In this document: in pieces, positions 44,290 through 52,997 of the stretch
Layout of the letters: every line of letters starts with the position of its first letter
How positions within the stretch are numbered: position 1 is the first letter of the stretch
Origin: Skermanella aerolata KACC 11604
GTDB taxonomy: Bacteria; Pseudomonadota; Alphaproteobacteria; Azospirillales; Azospirillaceae
Assembly (NCBI RefSeq): GCF_000936425.1
Contig: NZ_AVFK01000008.1
Coordinates: 62,001-126,000, forward strand
DNA: 64,000 nucleotides
Direction of reading: 5' to 3'
The notes under the pieces: generated by a model
Told to the model about the DNA's origin: nothing
Databases searched by the model: none
Seen by the model: only the letters and a program-made list of their open reading frames with translations
Translations under genes and position numbers: made by a program

Positions 44290-45489
44290 TCAGGCGACCG
44301 CTTCGGCCGACATGGCCTCTAGAGCATGAAGGGCGATCATCGTTTCCTCGCTGGTCCTGACGATCATGACCCTGGTCCGCGAGCCGGGCGCCGAGATGAC
44401 GTCGGCGCCGTGGTCGTTCGCGTCTCCGTCCAGATCGACTCCTAACCATTGCAGGCCGTCACAGACCCGGCGGCGGACATTGGCGGAGTTTTCGCCGATG
44501 CCCGCCGTGAAGATAAGGGCGTCGATCCCTCCCATTGCCGCCGCCAGCGCGCCGACCTGCTTCCGGATGGCATAGACGAAATAATCGATGGCGGCAGCGG
44601 CATGGGGATCGGCGCTCTGTTCAAGATCCCGCATGTCAGAACTGATGCCCGACAGTCCTTTCAGGCCGGACTCGTGGTAGAGCAGCCGCGTCACTTCCGG
44701 GACGGTCATGCCGAGCGAGCCCATCAGATGGAGCAGAACGCCCGGGTCGAGCTGTCCGCTGCGCGTACCCATCGCAAGCCCGTCGAGCGCCGTGAAGCCC
44801 ATGGTGCTTTCGACGCTGGCGCCGTCGCTGATCGCGCACATGCTGGCGCCGTTGCCTAGATGAGCGACGACGACCTTGCCATGGGCGATGTCCGGCGCGA
44901 TTTCCAGCAGTCGCCGCGAGACATATTCATAGGACAGGCCGTGAAAGCCGTAGCGGCGGACACCTTGTTCGTAGAACTTGTACGGGATCGCGAAGGCTTC
45001 GGCTGCGAAGCTGTGGCCGCGATGGAACGAGGTGTCGAAGCAGGCCACCTGGAGCACGCCCGGATAACGGGTCCCGACCGCTTCGATCGGAGCCAGATTG
45101 TGCGGCTGATGCAGGGGAGCCAGCGGCACCAGTTCCCGCAGCTTCGCCATGACAGCCGGCGTGATCGCGACGGGGCCGGTGTAGTTGGAGCCGCCATGAA
45201 CGACTCGGTGGCCGACCGCGAGGACTCGGGCATCGCCCAGGAAACCGTCGAGCCACTCGCTGATGACATGGAGGGCGGCATCGTGGTTGGCGGGGCCGGC
45301 ACCGTCGGGCCAGCGCGTTTCAGCCAGAACCGCGCCGTCTGCGCTCTTAGCGATGAAGTGCGTGTGGGTCCCGATGCCTTCGATCTGCCCGACCGCGAGC
45401 ATGCGGACCGTGTCCGGCCCGGTCGGGGTCTGGACCGAGAACTTGATGCTGCTGGATCCGGCGTTGAGGACGAGGATGCTGTCGCTCAT
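44290..45489 (-). CDS. ackA: Acetate/propionate kinase
   Basis: 399 aa, ASKHA fold. ILVLNAGSSSIKFSV (phosphate 1), GHRVVHGGSNYT, ACFDTSFHRG, GFHGLSYEYVSRRL, VVAHLGNGASMCAI and IFTAGIGENSANVRRRV are visible. It makes acetyl-P or ATP from acetate or propionate. Its start overlaps the MaoC-PTA stop by 4 bp, so the two form one operon, kinase second. Confidence 0.96.
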   Translation of the reverse strand: MSDSILVLNAGSSSIKFSVQTPTGPDTVRMLAVGQIEGIGTHTHFIAKSADGAVLAETRWPDGAGPANHDAALHVISEWLDGFLGDARVLAVGHRVVHGGSNYTGPVAITPAVMAKLRELVPLAPLHQPHNLAPIEAVGTRYPGVLQVACFDTSFHRGHSFAAEAFAIPYKFYEQGVRRYGFHGLSYEYVSRRLLEIAPDIAHGKVVVAHLGNGASMCAISDGASVESTMGFTALDGLAMGTRSGQLDPGVLLHLMGSLGMTVPEVTRLLYHESGLKGLSGISSDMRDLEQSADPHAAAAIDYFVYAIRKQVGALAAAMGGIDALIFTAGIGENSANVRRRVCDGLQWLGVDLDGDANDHGADVISAPGSRTRVMIVRTSEETMIALHALEAMSAEAVA

Positions 45490-46907
45490 TGTTGTGCTCC
45501 CGATACGCCGTTGAGGTCGAGCAGTGCCTTGCCGGTCTTCCGGTAGGCTTGATAAAGCTGCGCCAGGGCACAGGAGGCCAGGCGGGATTTCTCGTCGTCC
45601 GCCCGGCTGGTCAGGATGACGGGCACCTGTGCGCCGAGCACCAGACCGGCGGCATCCGCGTGGGCGATAAATGTGAGTTCCTTCGCCAGCATGTTGCCGG
45701 CCTCGAGGTTCGGCACGATCAGCACGTCGGCCCGGCCGGCGACGAGGGATGCGATGCCCTTGGTCTTCGCCGCTTCCAGATCGACCGCATTGTCCATGGC
45801 GAGCGGACCATCGACGATGCCGCCCTTGATCTGACCGCGCTCCGCCATCTTGGACAGGACGGCGGCGTCGATCGTGGACGGGATCTTGGGGTTGACCGTT
45901 TCCAGCGCGGACAGGATGCCGACGCGCGGCTGGCTGATGCCGAGCGCCAGCGCCAGGTCGATCGAGTTCTGGACGATGTCGACCTTGGTTTCCAACGACG
46001 GCAGGATGTTGATCGCGGCATCGCTGACCAGCAGCAGATGGTCCATGCCCGGCACGTCCATCACGAAGATGTGGCTGATCCTGTAGTTGGTGCGCAGCCC
46101 GGTGCCGGCCTTGGTCACTTCGTGCAGCAGCTCGTCGGAATGAAGGTTCCCCTTCATGATGGCGCCGACCTTGCCCTGGTGGACCAGCTCGACAGAATGG
46201 GCCGCCGCCGCTTCGGACTGGAGGATCTCGATCAGGGGATAGTGCGATATGTCGACGCCCATTTCAGCGGCCAAGGCGCGGATACGCTCCCCCGGACCGA
46301 TCAGCACGGGATCGATCAGGCGCGCCTCGGCCGCCAGCACCGCGCCGCCCAGGGAACTGCGGTCGGTCGGGTAGACGACGGCGGTGGTCAGCGGCGGGAG
46401 CGTCTGGCAGGCATGGATCATCCGGGTAAATTTTTCATGGCGCTGGACCACCAGCTTGGGTAGTGCCGCGTCGGGAATGTCGATATGTTCGGTCGGCGCC
46501 AGCACGTCGGCGATGCCGTCCGCTACCAGCTGCCCCTTCTGGTTGGTCAGGGTGCAGTCGAGGATGACGATGCCGGGCTCGTGCTTGGCTGTTACGGTGA
46601 CGGTGATCGCCAGATCGTCCCCGACATGGACGCGCTCGTGGAAGTTCAGCGTCTGGCTGCGGTACCTGGTCCCGGCGCCCGGCAGGGAATTGCCGAGAAT
46701 GGCGGAAATCTGCGAACCGACCCACATGCTTGGGGCGACGGTGTCGGGATCGGTACGCCCGTCGAGGTCCTTGTCATGGGGCAGCGACAGCGGATTGAGA
46801 TTTCCGGATGCGTGGGCGAAGATCACGAGATCGTTCGCCGTGCAGACCCGGTGGATCGTCGCGGTGTCGCCGACCGAAATCTCGTTGAAGGTCCGGTTCC
46901 GTGCCAT
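45486..46907 (-). CDS. MaoC-domain / phosphate acetyl(butyryl)transferase fusion
   Basis: 473 aa. Residues 1-140 are a MaoC-like hotdog domain (FNEISVGDTATIHRVCTANDLVIFAHASGNLNPLS; VAPSMWVGSQISAILGN). From about 160 a Pta/Ptb domain follows (LGGAVLAAEARLIDPVLIGPGERIR, GKVGAIMKGNLHSDELLHEV, ISHIFVMDVPG, DIVQNSIDLALALG, LIVPNLEAGNMLAKEL). It interconverts acyl-CoA and acyl-phosphate for AckA. In many alphaproteobacteria the hydratase-like domain is fused; whether it has hydratase activity is unclear. Confidence 0.94.
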   Translation of the reverse strand: MARNRTFNEISVGDTATIHRVCTANDLVIFAHASGNLNPLSLPHDKDLDGRTDPDTVAPSMWVGSQISAILGNSLPGAGTRYRSQTLNFHERVHVGDDLAITVTVTAKHEPGIVILDCTLTNQKGQLVADGIADVLAPTEHIDIPDAALPKLVVQRHEKFTRMIHACQTLPPLTTAVVYPTDRSSLGGAVLAAEARLIDPVLIGPGERIRALAAEMGVDISHYPLIEILQSEAAAAHSVELVHQGKVGAIMKGNLHSDELLHEVTKAGTGLRTNYRISHIFVMDVPGMDHLLLVSDAAINILPSLETKVDIVQNSIDLALALGISQPRVGILSALETVNPKIPSTIDAAVLSKMAERGQIKGGIVDGPLAMDNAVDLEAAKTKGIASLVAGRADVLIVPNLEAGNMLAKELTFIAHADAAGLVLGAQVPVILTSRADDEKSRLASCALAQLYQAYRKTGKALLDLNGVSGAQQ

Positions 46908-47207
46908 GGGGTCCCTGAAGTCGCATCGGCTGTCGGGACAGCCGGGAAGTTGAGGTAACCGAGCACGGAAACGAGGCAGCGGCGTGCCACGCGCGGTTCA
47001 CCAGTCCCGCTCGGCAACACCACTGTAAGGACGCACTGTTACAAGATCATTATCTTTCGCGGAGACTTGCTGCGGTGCGGCAACAAGGCGCTGGCCCGAA
47101 GGCGGGGAGGAGGCGCCGTTCCGCCCCGGCCTTGAGGTGCCGTCCCTGGCGTGACCATCCTGTCAAGGGCTGGCCAGCCAAGCGTCGTGTGGTCAGGCGT
47201 TGTGCGG
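46908..47207. other. 300-bp gap without a gene
   Basis: It lies between the 5' end of the MaoC-PTA gene and the 3' end of the LuxR-type regulator gene, both on the minus strand. It should hold the MaoC-PTA promoter. Two copies of GGTCAGGCG, 15 bases apart, lie at 47190-47215. Nothing else is recognisable. Confidence 0.5.
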
Positions 47208-47843
47208 TCAGGCGCTGCGCGCCTGCGGACGGTCGAAGCCCTGGTGGATCGCCCAGAGCGCCGCCTGGGTCCGGTTGGCCGCCTTGATCTTGCGGAGCAA
47301 CTGCTTGACCGAGGCCTTGACGACCATTTCGCTGAGCGAAAGATGCGCCGCGATCATCCGGTTGCTGTCGCCGTTGACCAGCCGCTTCAGGATTTCCGCC
47401 TCGCGGGCCGTCAGGCCGCGCGGAGTCGGCGCATGCGGGGCCGTTACGACCATCGGCGCCATGATCTTCGGGAACAGGATCTGACCGTCCATGATCCGGT
47501 CCAGCGAAGAGGCCAGCTCGCTCGGCTCCAGCTCCTTGGTCAGGAAGCCCTGGACCGGAAGTTCTCCGATCTGGCGCATGCGGTCCAGATGCATGCTGGA
47601 TGTCAGCATGACCAGCCGCGCTTCGGGGAAAGCGGCGCGCAACTGCGGGATGGTTTGCTGTGAATCGCTGCTGGGATCGACTACGACAAGCTGCGGCGCC
47701 ACCACGTGGAAGGGGGACCGCATTGCCTCTTCGATCGAAGCATACTCGGCAACGACCTGGTACCGGGTGGCTTCGAGCAGACGCACCAATCCCTGGCGGA
47801 ACAGGCGGTGCGGATCGATCAGCAGGGTCAGGACCGGTTTCAT
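47208..47843 (-). CDS. LuxR/NarL-family response regulator
   Basis: 211 aa. Receiver domain 1-115: LLIDPHRLFRQGLVRLL, phosphate acceptor Asp in LVVVDPSSDS, MLTSS, and Lys in FLTKELEPSEL. The usual double-Asp acid pocket is reduced to one Asp. The C-terminal GerE helix-turn-helix (GLTAREAEILKRLVNGDSNRMIAAHLSLSEMVVKASVKQLLRKIKAANRTQAALWAI) follows. No kinase is adjacent; the target genes are unknown. ATG 47843. Confidence 0.92.
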   Translation of the reverse strand: MKPVLTLLIDPHRLFRQGLVRLLEATRYQVVAEYASIEEAMRSPFHVVAPQLVVVDPSSDSQQTIPQLRAAFPEARLVMLTSSMHLDRMRQIGELPVQGFLTKELEPSELASSLDRIMDGQILFPKIMAPMVVTAPHAPTPRGLTAREAEILKRLVNGDSNRMIAAHLSLSEMVVKASVKQLLRKIKAANRTQAALWAIHQGFDRPQARSA

Positions 47844-48387
47844 CGGTATTCTCCATCGCGGGAACCTGGACCAGAGAGAACCACGCGACGCTGCCGCAGG
47901 CAGTGAACTACTTCACAAGCCAACCGGAAGTTTGGTCTTTTTTATGTCTCGGGGCTTTTTGCAACAGGGGGGTGAAAGCAGGGGTTCACCCCGCATTCCT
48001 CTCCGATGACTCGCAAGGAGATCGGAATACTTCTGCAAAGAATATGCTCGATGAGGTTTTTCAATTTTCCGATAATAGGAGTTGCCTGCGGCATTTAGTC
48101 CATTACAGGACATATCCGCTTGATCGGCAAACGGGTGAACTCCTTGCTTTGCTTCATGAATCCGGATCCTGGACGTCAGCCGGAAGGCGGCGAAGCATAA
48201 CAATGCTATGAGCGGAACATGCGTCGGCGTTTTCCTTGCCCATGAACACAAGCAATGATTATAAAAGTTCACTTGTCGGAAGTTCCGGGGGTAGGCTATT
48301 TAGTAAGCTGCATGAATGACAAAGCTAACTAATCAATTGCCGGCAGATTCTGGCCCCAGGGTTAATTATTTGTAAACGGGAGAGGAA
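47844..48387. other. 544-bp AT-richer gap, no confident gene
   Basis: It contains a hairpin GGGGTGAA / TTCACCCC at 47969-47992 and AT-rich stretches near 48050 and 48300. Open frames inside it (for example minus strand 47913-48272) have no ribosome site or family signature. It should include divergent promoters for the regulator and the binding-protein gene. Confidence 0.5.
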
Positions 48388-49134
48388 ATGGTTAAATTCC
48401 TGCCGGATATGCGCCGCGCCTGGTTTTTCACTGTGGTCGCGACGGCGTTTTCATTGTTAAGCTTGCATACCTCCGTACAGGCTCAGGTTATCAAGGCTGC
48501 CTACGTGGAACTGCCGCCCTATACGTATACTGACGCGTCCGGCAGTCCCCAGGGAAGTCTGGTCGAACTTCTGGCGAAGGTAGCCGCCGACGCTGGATAT
48601 ACCTATACGGCGGAGTCGGCACCGGCGCGCCGGCTCTTCCAGGGGGTTGTCGATGGTCAGTACGACTTGTTCATCGGCATCAAGACGCCTGAAGCGTTCC
48701 AGGGAACCACCCTCGCCAGCAAGTCGGTCATCGCCAATATCGAACTGCGGGCATGGGGGATCGGCGGAACGCCTGCCTTCAAGGCCAAAGAGGATCTTGC
48801 CGGCAAGCAGGTCATCGTCCTTACCGGCTATTCCTATGGCGGCTGGCGAACCTATATGGACGACCCGGCCAACGGCGTTCAGCTGATCGAGGCACGCACT
48901 CCCGAGCAGGCGTTGCAGTTGCTTACCGCCGGCCGCGCACCCCTTCTGCTGCAATATGCGCTGCCGATGGCGCGGGCATTGAAGGCTCAGCCGGCGCCGG
49001 ACGTGCAATCCACCCTGATATCCAGTCTGGATTGCCACTTCGTCGTATCCCTGAAACGCCCGGATTCCGCAGCGCTCGTGGCCAAGCTGGATGCCAGCTA
49101 CGAAAAGCTGAAGGCGGCGGGTGCGCTTCCGTGA
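48388..49134 (+). CDS. Periplasmic amino-acid-type solute-binding protein
   Basis: 248 aa. Signal peptide AWFFTVVATAFSLLSLHTSVQAQ, then an SBP_bac_3 fold (VIKAAYVELPPYTYTDASGSPQGSLVELLAKVAADAGYTY, VVDGQYDLFIGIKTPEAF, LAGKQVIVLTGYSYGG, LLQYALPMARAL). It lacks adjacent ABC permease genes; the chemoreceptor gene follows 67 bp downstream, so it may present a ligand to a receptor instead of, or besides, transport. GGGAGAGG precedes ATG 48388. Confidence 0.85.
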   Translation: MVKFLPDMRRAWFFTVVATAFSLLSLHTSVQAQVIKAAYVELPPYTYTDASGSPQGSLVELLAKVAADAGYTYTAESAPARRLFQGVVDGQYDLFIGIKTPEAFQGTTLASKSVIANIELRAWGIGGTPAFKAKEDLAGKQVIVLTGYSYGGWRTYMDDPANGVQLIEARTPEQALQLLTAGRAPLLLQYALPMARALKAQPAPDVQSTLISSLDCHFVVSLKRPDSAALVAKLDASYEKLKAAGALP

Positions 49135-49201
49135 TGATTTCCGCTGGAGCCGCTGACAAGGCGGCGCCTTGATCCTTGAAGACGTTGAGCGCAAGCGGAC
49201 C

Positions 49202-50791
49202 ATGCCAACAAACAATCAGACGCCCCACGCCGCCGAAATTACCGGCCGACTTGGAATTCGCCAGAAGGCCCTGCTGCTGATCGGCGCGACGCTGCTGATT
49301 TTCGGCATGCTTTCGGTCGCCTTCACGCTGTACAAGTCCGGCGAGACAGCTTACGCGGACCTGCACACCAGGGCCGAGATCATCGCGGCCCTACAGGCGC
49401 GGTCGGCGGCGATCCCGCTTTTCGACTTCGACTTCCAGCAGGTGGCGGAGATCGTCAAGGCGTCGGCCGGCGATCCCGATTACTTGGCGAGCTTCGTGCG
49501 AGATACCAAAGCCAAGGTCGTGGCGGGGGACGGCGACCTGAAGACGGGCAGCGGCTTCATCGAGGTGATGCAGGAGATCAAGGGCGGTGCGTCCGGTCAG
49601 GCGACCAAGATCGGCGAATACGTCCTGCGTCTGAAGACGGCAAGGATCGACAGCCAGTTGCGTGAGCAGGCTCTGATCCAGATCGGGGGAGGCATCGCCT
49701 CCATGCTGATCGTCGTCGGCATCCTCTATGCCATCATCGCATCGTTCAGCGGACCGCTGGAGAAGTTGACGCGGCTGGTCGCACGGCTCGCCCACGGCGA
49801 TCACGGCGTTTCGGTCCCGGATACCGACCGGCGCGACGAAATCGGAGCGCTGGCCCGTGCGGTCGACGTCCTCAAGGCGAAGGCGCAGGAGCGTGAAAGG
49901 CTGGAGGCGGAAAAGATCGCCAGCCAACGGGCCGAAGCCGCCCGGGCACACCGCCTGACCGAACTTGCGGCGGCTTTCGACAGCCGGGTCGAGCTGGCGG
50001 TCGTCGAGGTGTCGGGCACGGCCGGCCAGATGAAGGCCGGCGCCGAGGGCGTGCTGGACGGAGCGCTCCTTGCCGACAGGCGCAACTCCACGGTCGCCGA
50101 TGCCGCCGGCAGGGCGTCGGAGAACGTGTCCATCGCCAGCGCCGCGGCGGAGGAATTGACGACGTCGATCCAGATCATCGCCGAAAGCGTCGGCCAATCG
50201 GTCCTGGTGTCGGAGCGCGCGATCGGCAAGGCCGAAGAAACCCGCCGCACCGTCGAGTCGCTGGCGGAGGCCGCACACAAGATCGGCGAAGTGACCGAAC
50301 TGATCAACCAGATCGCCGGCCAGACGAACCTGCTGGCCCTGAACGCCACGATCGAAGCGGCCCGCGCGGGAGAGGCCGGCAAGGGCTTCGCCGTCGTAGC
50401 GAGCGAGGTCAAGAGCCTCGCCAACCAGACGGCCCGGGCGACGGACGAGATCGCCGGCCAGATCAAGGCGATCCAGTCGGTCACGCACGACACCGTCAAC
50501 GCCATGCAGCAGATCTCCTCCGCGATCACCGACCTCAACGAACGCTCCGGCCGGATTTCGGCAGCGATCGGCGAGCAGCTCGGTGCGACGACGGAGATCG
50601 CCCTCCAGGTCAGCGGTGCGGCGGAAGGCGCCGAAACGGTCGCCGTGACGATCGGCGAGGCTGCCGGGGCGTCCCACGCCGTTTCGACCGCCGCGCGCGA
50701 GACCCTGGCGCTGGCTGCCCGGCTCCAGGAGCGATTCGTCGCTCTTCAAGGAGAAGTCAGGCAGTTCCTCGATTCGGTCAAGGCTGCATAG
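49202..50791 (+). CDS. Methyl-accepting chemotaxis protein
   Basis: 529 aa. TM1 ([22 protein letters not shown]), periplasmic region of about 125 residues, TM2 ([22 protein letters not shown]), HAMP ([42 protein letters not shown]), and the methyl-accepting signalling coiled coil with hairpin tip [47 protein letters not shown] 49202 is preferred to a TTG 11 codons upstream. Its ligand may be the upstream binding protein. Confidence 0.93.
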   Translation: MPTNNQTPHAAEITGRLGIRQKALLLIGATLLIFGMLSVAFTLYKSGETAYADLHTRAEIIAALQARSAAIPLFDFDFQQVAEIVKASAGDPDYLASFVRDTKAKVVAGDGDLKTGSGFIEVMQEIKGGASGQATKIGEYVLRLKTARIDSQLREQALIQIGGGIASMLIVVGILYAIIASFSGPLEKLTRLVARLAHGDHGVSVPDTDRRDEIGALARAVDVLKAKAQERERLEAEKIASQRAEAARAHRLTELAAAFDSRVELAVVEVSGTAGQMKAGAEGVLDGALLADRRNSTVADAAGRASENVSIASAAAEELTTSIQIIAESVGQSVLVSERAIGKAEETRRTVESLAEAAHKIGEVTELINQIAGQTNLLALNATIEAARAGEAGKGFAVVASEVKSLANQTARATDEIAGQIKAIQSVTHDTVNAMQQISSAITDLNERSGRISAAIGEQLGATTEIALQVSGAAEGAETVAVTIGEAAGASHAVSTAARETLALAARLQERFVALQGEVRQFLDSVKAA

Positions 50792-50899
50792 GCGGCGTGC
50801 ATAGGATGAGATGTTTCCGTTCTCCGGATTGTTTATAACTCGTTGTGGCCCTTGGTCAGCGAGCGAGGGCAGTCCCGAAGCACCGGAGCACTCCTACCC

Positions 50900-52165
50900 T
50901 TGCGCAAGCCTGCTGGTCCCAGCGGCTTCGGCGGTATCGCCCGAGCCCTTCGCAATCCGAACTATGGTCTCTATACCGCCGGCAATGCCGCATCCCTGAT
51001 CGGCACCTGGATGCAGCGCATCGCGGTAGGCTGGCTCACCTGGCAGTTGACCGGATCCGGCGCCTGGCTGGGCGCCATGGCATTCGCCGATCTGTTCCCG
51101 ACCGTCATCATCGGTCCCATCGCCGGTGCCGCCGCCGACCGCTGGGACCGGCTCCGCGTCACGAAGATCAGTCAGGCGCTGGCGATGGCGCAATCGGTCG
51201 TCCTGTTCCTGCTGACCATCAGCGGCCTGATCACCATCGAGCTGCTGCTGGTCCTGACGGCGGCGCTGGGCGTAATCGCGGGATTCAACCAGCCGGCCCG
51301 TCTGGCGCTGATCCCCAGTTTGGTACGGCGAGAGGATTTGCCTGCCGCCGTCGCGATCAACTCGATCATCTTCAACTCGGCACGGTTCATCGGTCCGGCG
51401 GTCGCCGGACTCATGATCGTTGCAGGCGGAATTTCCGCCGCCTTTGCCGCCAACGCGGTCAGCTTCATCTTCTTCCTCGCGGCCCTGTCCCGGATCCGGC
51501 TGGAACCGGCGACGATCGAACCCCGGATGGAGCGGGGCTCGCTTCTGGGCGATGTCGCCGCCGGCATCCGCTATGCGGCCCATCATCCGGGAATAGCGCC
51601 GCTGCTTATGCTGCTGACGATCGTCTGCATCTGTGTCAGGCCGGTGGTGGAACTGCTGCCGGGCTTCGCTGCGGCTGTCTTCGCGTCCGGGGCGGAGGGT
51701 CTGGCCGTGCTGACATCGACGGTGGGAGCGGGCGCCGTGCTCGGTGGATTGTGGCTGGCGCGGCGAAGCGGCGATCCCGCCGGACTGACTACCCTTGCAC
51801 TCGGAAATACCCTGGTGCTGGCGCTCGCACTGCTCGCCTTCGTCGCCAGCGACCGGTGGTGGATCGCCTTGCCGGCACTGGCGGTTCTCGGTGCCTGCAT
51901 GGTTGTGACCGGCGTCGGAACGCAGACCCTGCTTCAGTTGTCGGTCGATGGATCGATGCGCGGCAGAGTGCTCAGTCTTTACGGCATCATCTTCCGTGGA
52001 GGTCCCGCGGTCGGCGCCCTCATCATGGGCATCGCATCCGAACGAGCCGGCCTGCGTCTGCCGCTGGCCGTCGGAGCGGTGGTCGCCGTGCTGGCGTGGT
52101 TGTGGACCTGGTCGTCGCGCTCAAGAATTACCGACGCGCTGGAGGAGCCGGAACACGCCGACTGA
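50900..52165 (+). CDS. MFS exporter (EntS/MFS_3-like)
   Basis: About 421 aa. No ATG is in frame near the start; the TTG at 50900, with GGAG at 50885-50888, is the best choice and gives LRKPAGPSGFGGIARALRNPNYGLYTAGNAASLIGTWMQRIAVGWL. Twelve membrane segments and the MFS-type loop AGAAADRWDRLRVTKI (about 80) are visible. Related proteins export siderophores or drugs. No neighbour fixes the substrate. Confidence 0.85.
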   Translation: MRKPAGPSGFGGIARALRNPNYGLYTAGNAASLIGTWMQRIAVGWLTWQLTGSGAWLGAMAFADLFPTVIIGPIAGAAADRWDRLRVTKISQALAMAQSVVLFLLTISGLITIELLLVLTAALGVIAGFNQPARLALIPSLVRREDLPAAVAINSIIFNSARFIGPAVAGLMIVAGGISAAFAANAVSFIFFLAALSRIRLEPATIEPRMERGSLLGDVAAGIRYAAHHPGIAPLLMLLTIVCICVRPVVELLPGFAAAVFASGAEGLAVLTSTVGAGAVLGGLWLARRSGDPAGLTTLALGNTLVLALALLAFVASDRWWIALPALAVLGACMVVTGVGTQTLLQLSVDGSMRGRVLSLYGIIFRGGPAVGALIMGIASERAGLRLPLAVGAVVAVLAWLWTWSSRSRITDALEEPEHAD

Positions 52166-52403
52166 ACCGAACTCGGGTTTGGCAATATAAAATTCTGATG
52201 ACGGCAAAAAGATTTCAAAATCTAAGAAACTGAATTACCAAACAATTGTTTTAATTTTGGATCGCTCCATTGCAGTCATCACCTCACGCTTTAGTACAGT
52301 TCATTCCTTCAATTCCTATTGTTTTCGTCATATTCCATAAGCTATAGTCGCTCATCTCTGATCTCCCAGATTGCTCGGTTTCAGTTAGCGGTGATTGAAA
52401 ACA
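52166..52403. promoter_or_regulatory. 238-bp AT-rich leader of the response-regulator gene
   Basis: Markedly lower GC than the surroundings. It should contain the promoter of the single-domain regulator gene. No ORF; no recognised operator. Confidence 0.4.
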
Positions 52404-52877
52404 ATGCAGTTACTTTCGATCCCCTCGTCGATCTTGCCGGTCGTTTCGCCGACCCAGCCGGTCGATCAGGCAACCCGACCTTGCCGTGTCGTCGTGATCG
52501 ACGATGACTGGGCGGTCGGGCAAGCGTTCGCTTGGGCGCTGGAGGACATGAATTGCCAAGTCATTGCGGCTTCACATGTAGCCGACGCCCTGGCTCAAAT
52601 AAGGCGTCGGGGGTTCGTTCCGGATGCCGTGATCGTGGACTATCATCTTGACGGTGAAATGTCGGGTTTGAAGGCCATTCACCTGCTTCGTCGCTTGTTG
52701 GGTCCGGGTATTCCCGGCGTGATCATCACGGGCGACATATCCGTCAATGAGCTTGTCGAGCCGGCGGCAGAGAATATTCGATGGCTGTACAAGCCGGTCG
52801 GTTATTCAACGCTTGCTGCCATGGTCAGCGAGTTCGTGTCTGCAATGAACCGGTCGCAGGTGGCTGCCGATCATTGA
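52404..52877 (+). CDS. Single-domain response regulator
   Basis: 157 aa from ATG 52404 (a TTG three codons earlier is possible). One receiver domain: VVVIDDDWAVGQAF (acid pocket), VDYHLDGEMSGLKAI (phospho-Asp), IITGD and LYKPVGY (Lys). The first 30 residues are low complexity. No output domain. It precedes the hybrid kinase by about 120 bp, so the pair may form a phosphorelay. Confidence 0.92.
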   Translation: MQLLSIPSSILPVVSPTQPVDQATRPCRVVVIDDDWAVGQAFAWALEDMNCQVIAASHVADALAQIRRRGFVPDAVIVDYHLDGEMSGLKAIHLLRRLLGPGIPGVIITGDISVNELVEPAAENIRWLYKPVGYSTLAAMVSEFVSAMNRSQVAADH

Positions 52878-52997
52878 TACCTGGACTTCCTGGTTCGCCT
52901 CCGAACCGTCGCTCGTGAGGAATCGTCGCAAGCCGATAGTCAAATACGGATAGGCTATGCCATACCTTTGGATCTACCGGTCCTGGGAATTGGTTTG

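Noticed and set aside
47913-48272. 119-codon minus-strand ORF
   Set aside because: AT-rich region, no ribosome site, no similarity recognised, and it spans the likely promoter region of two divergent genes.
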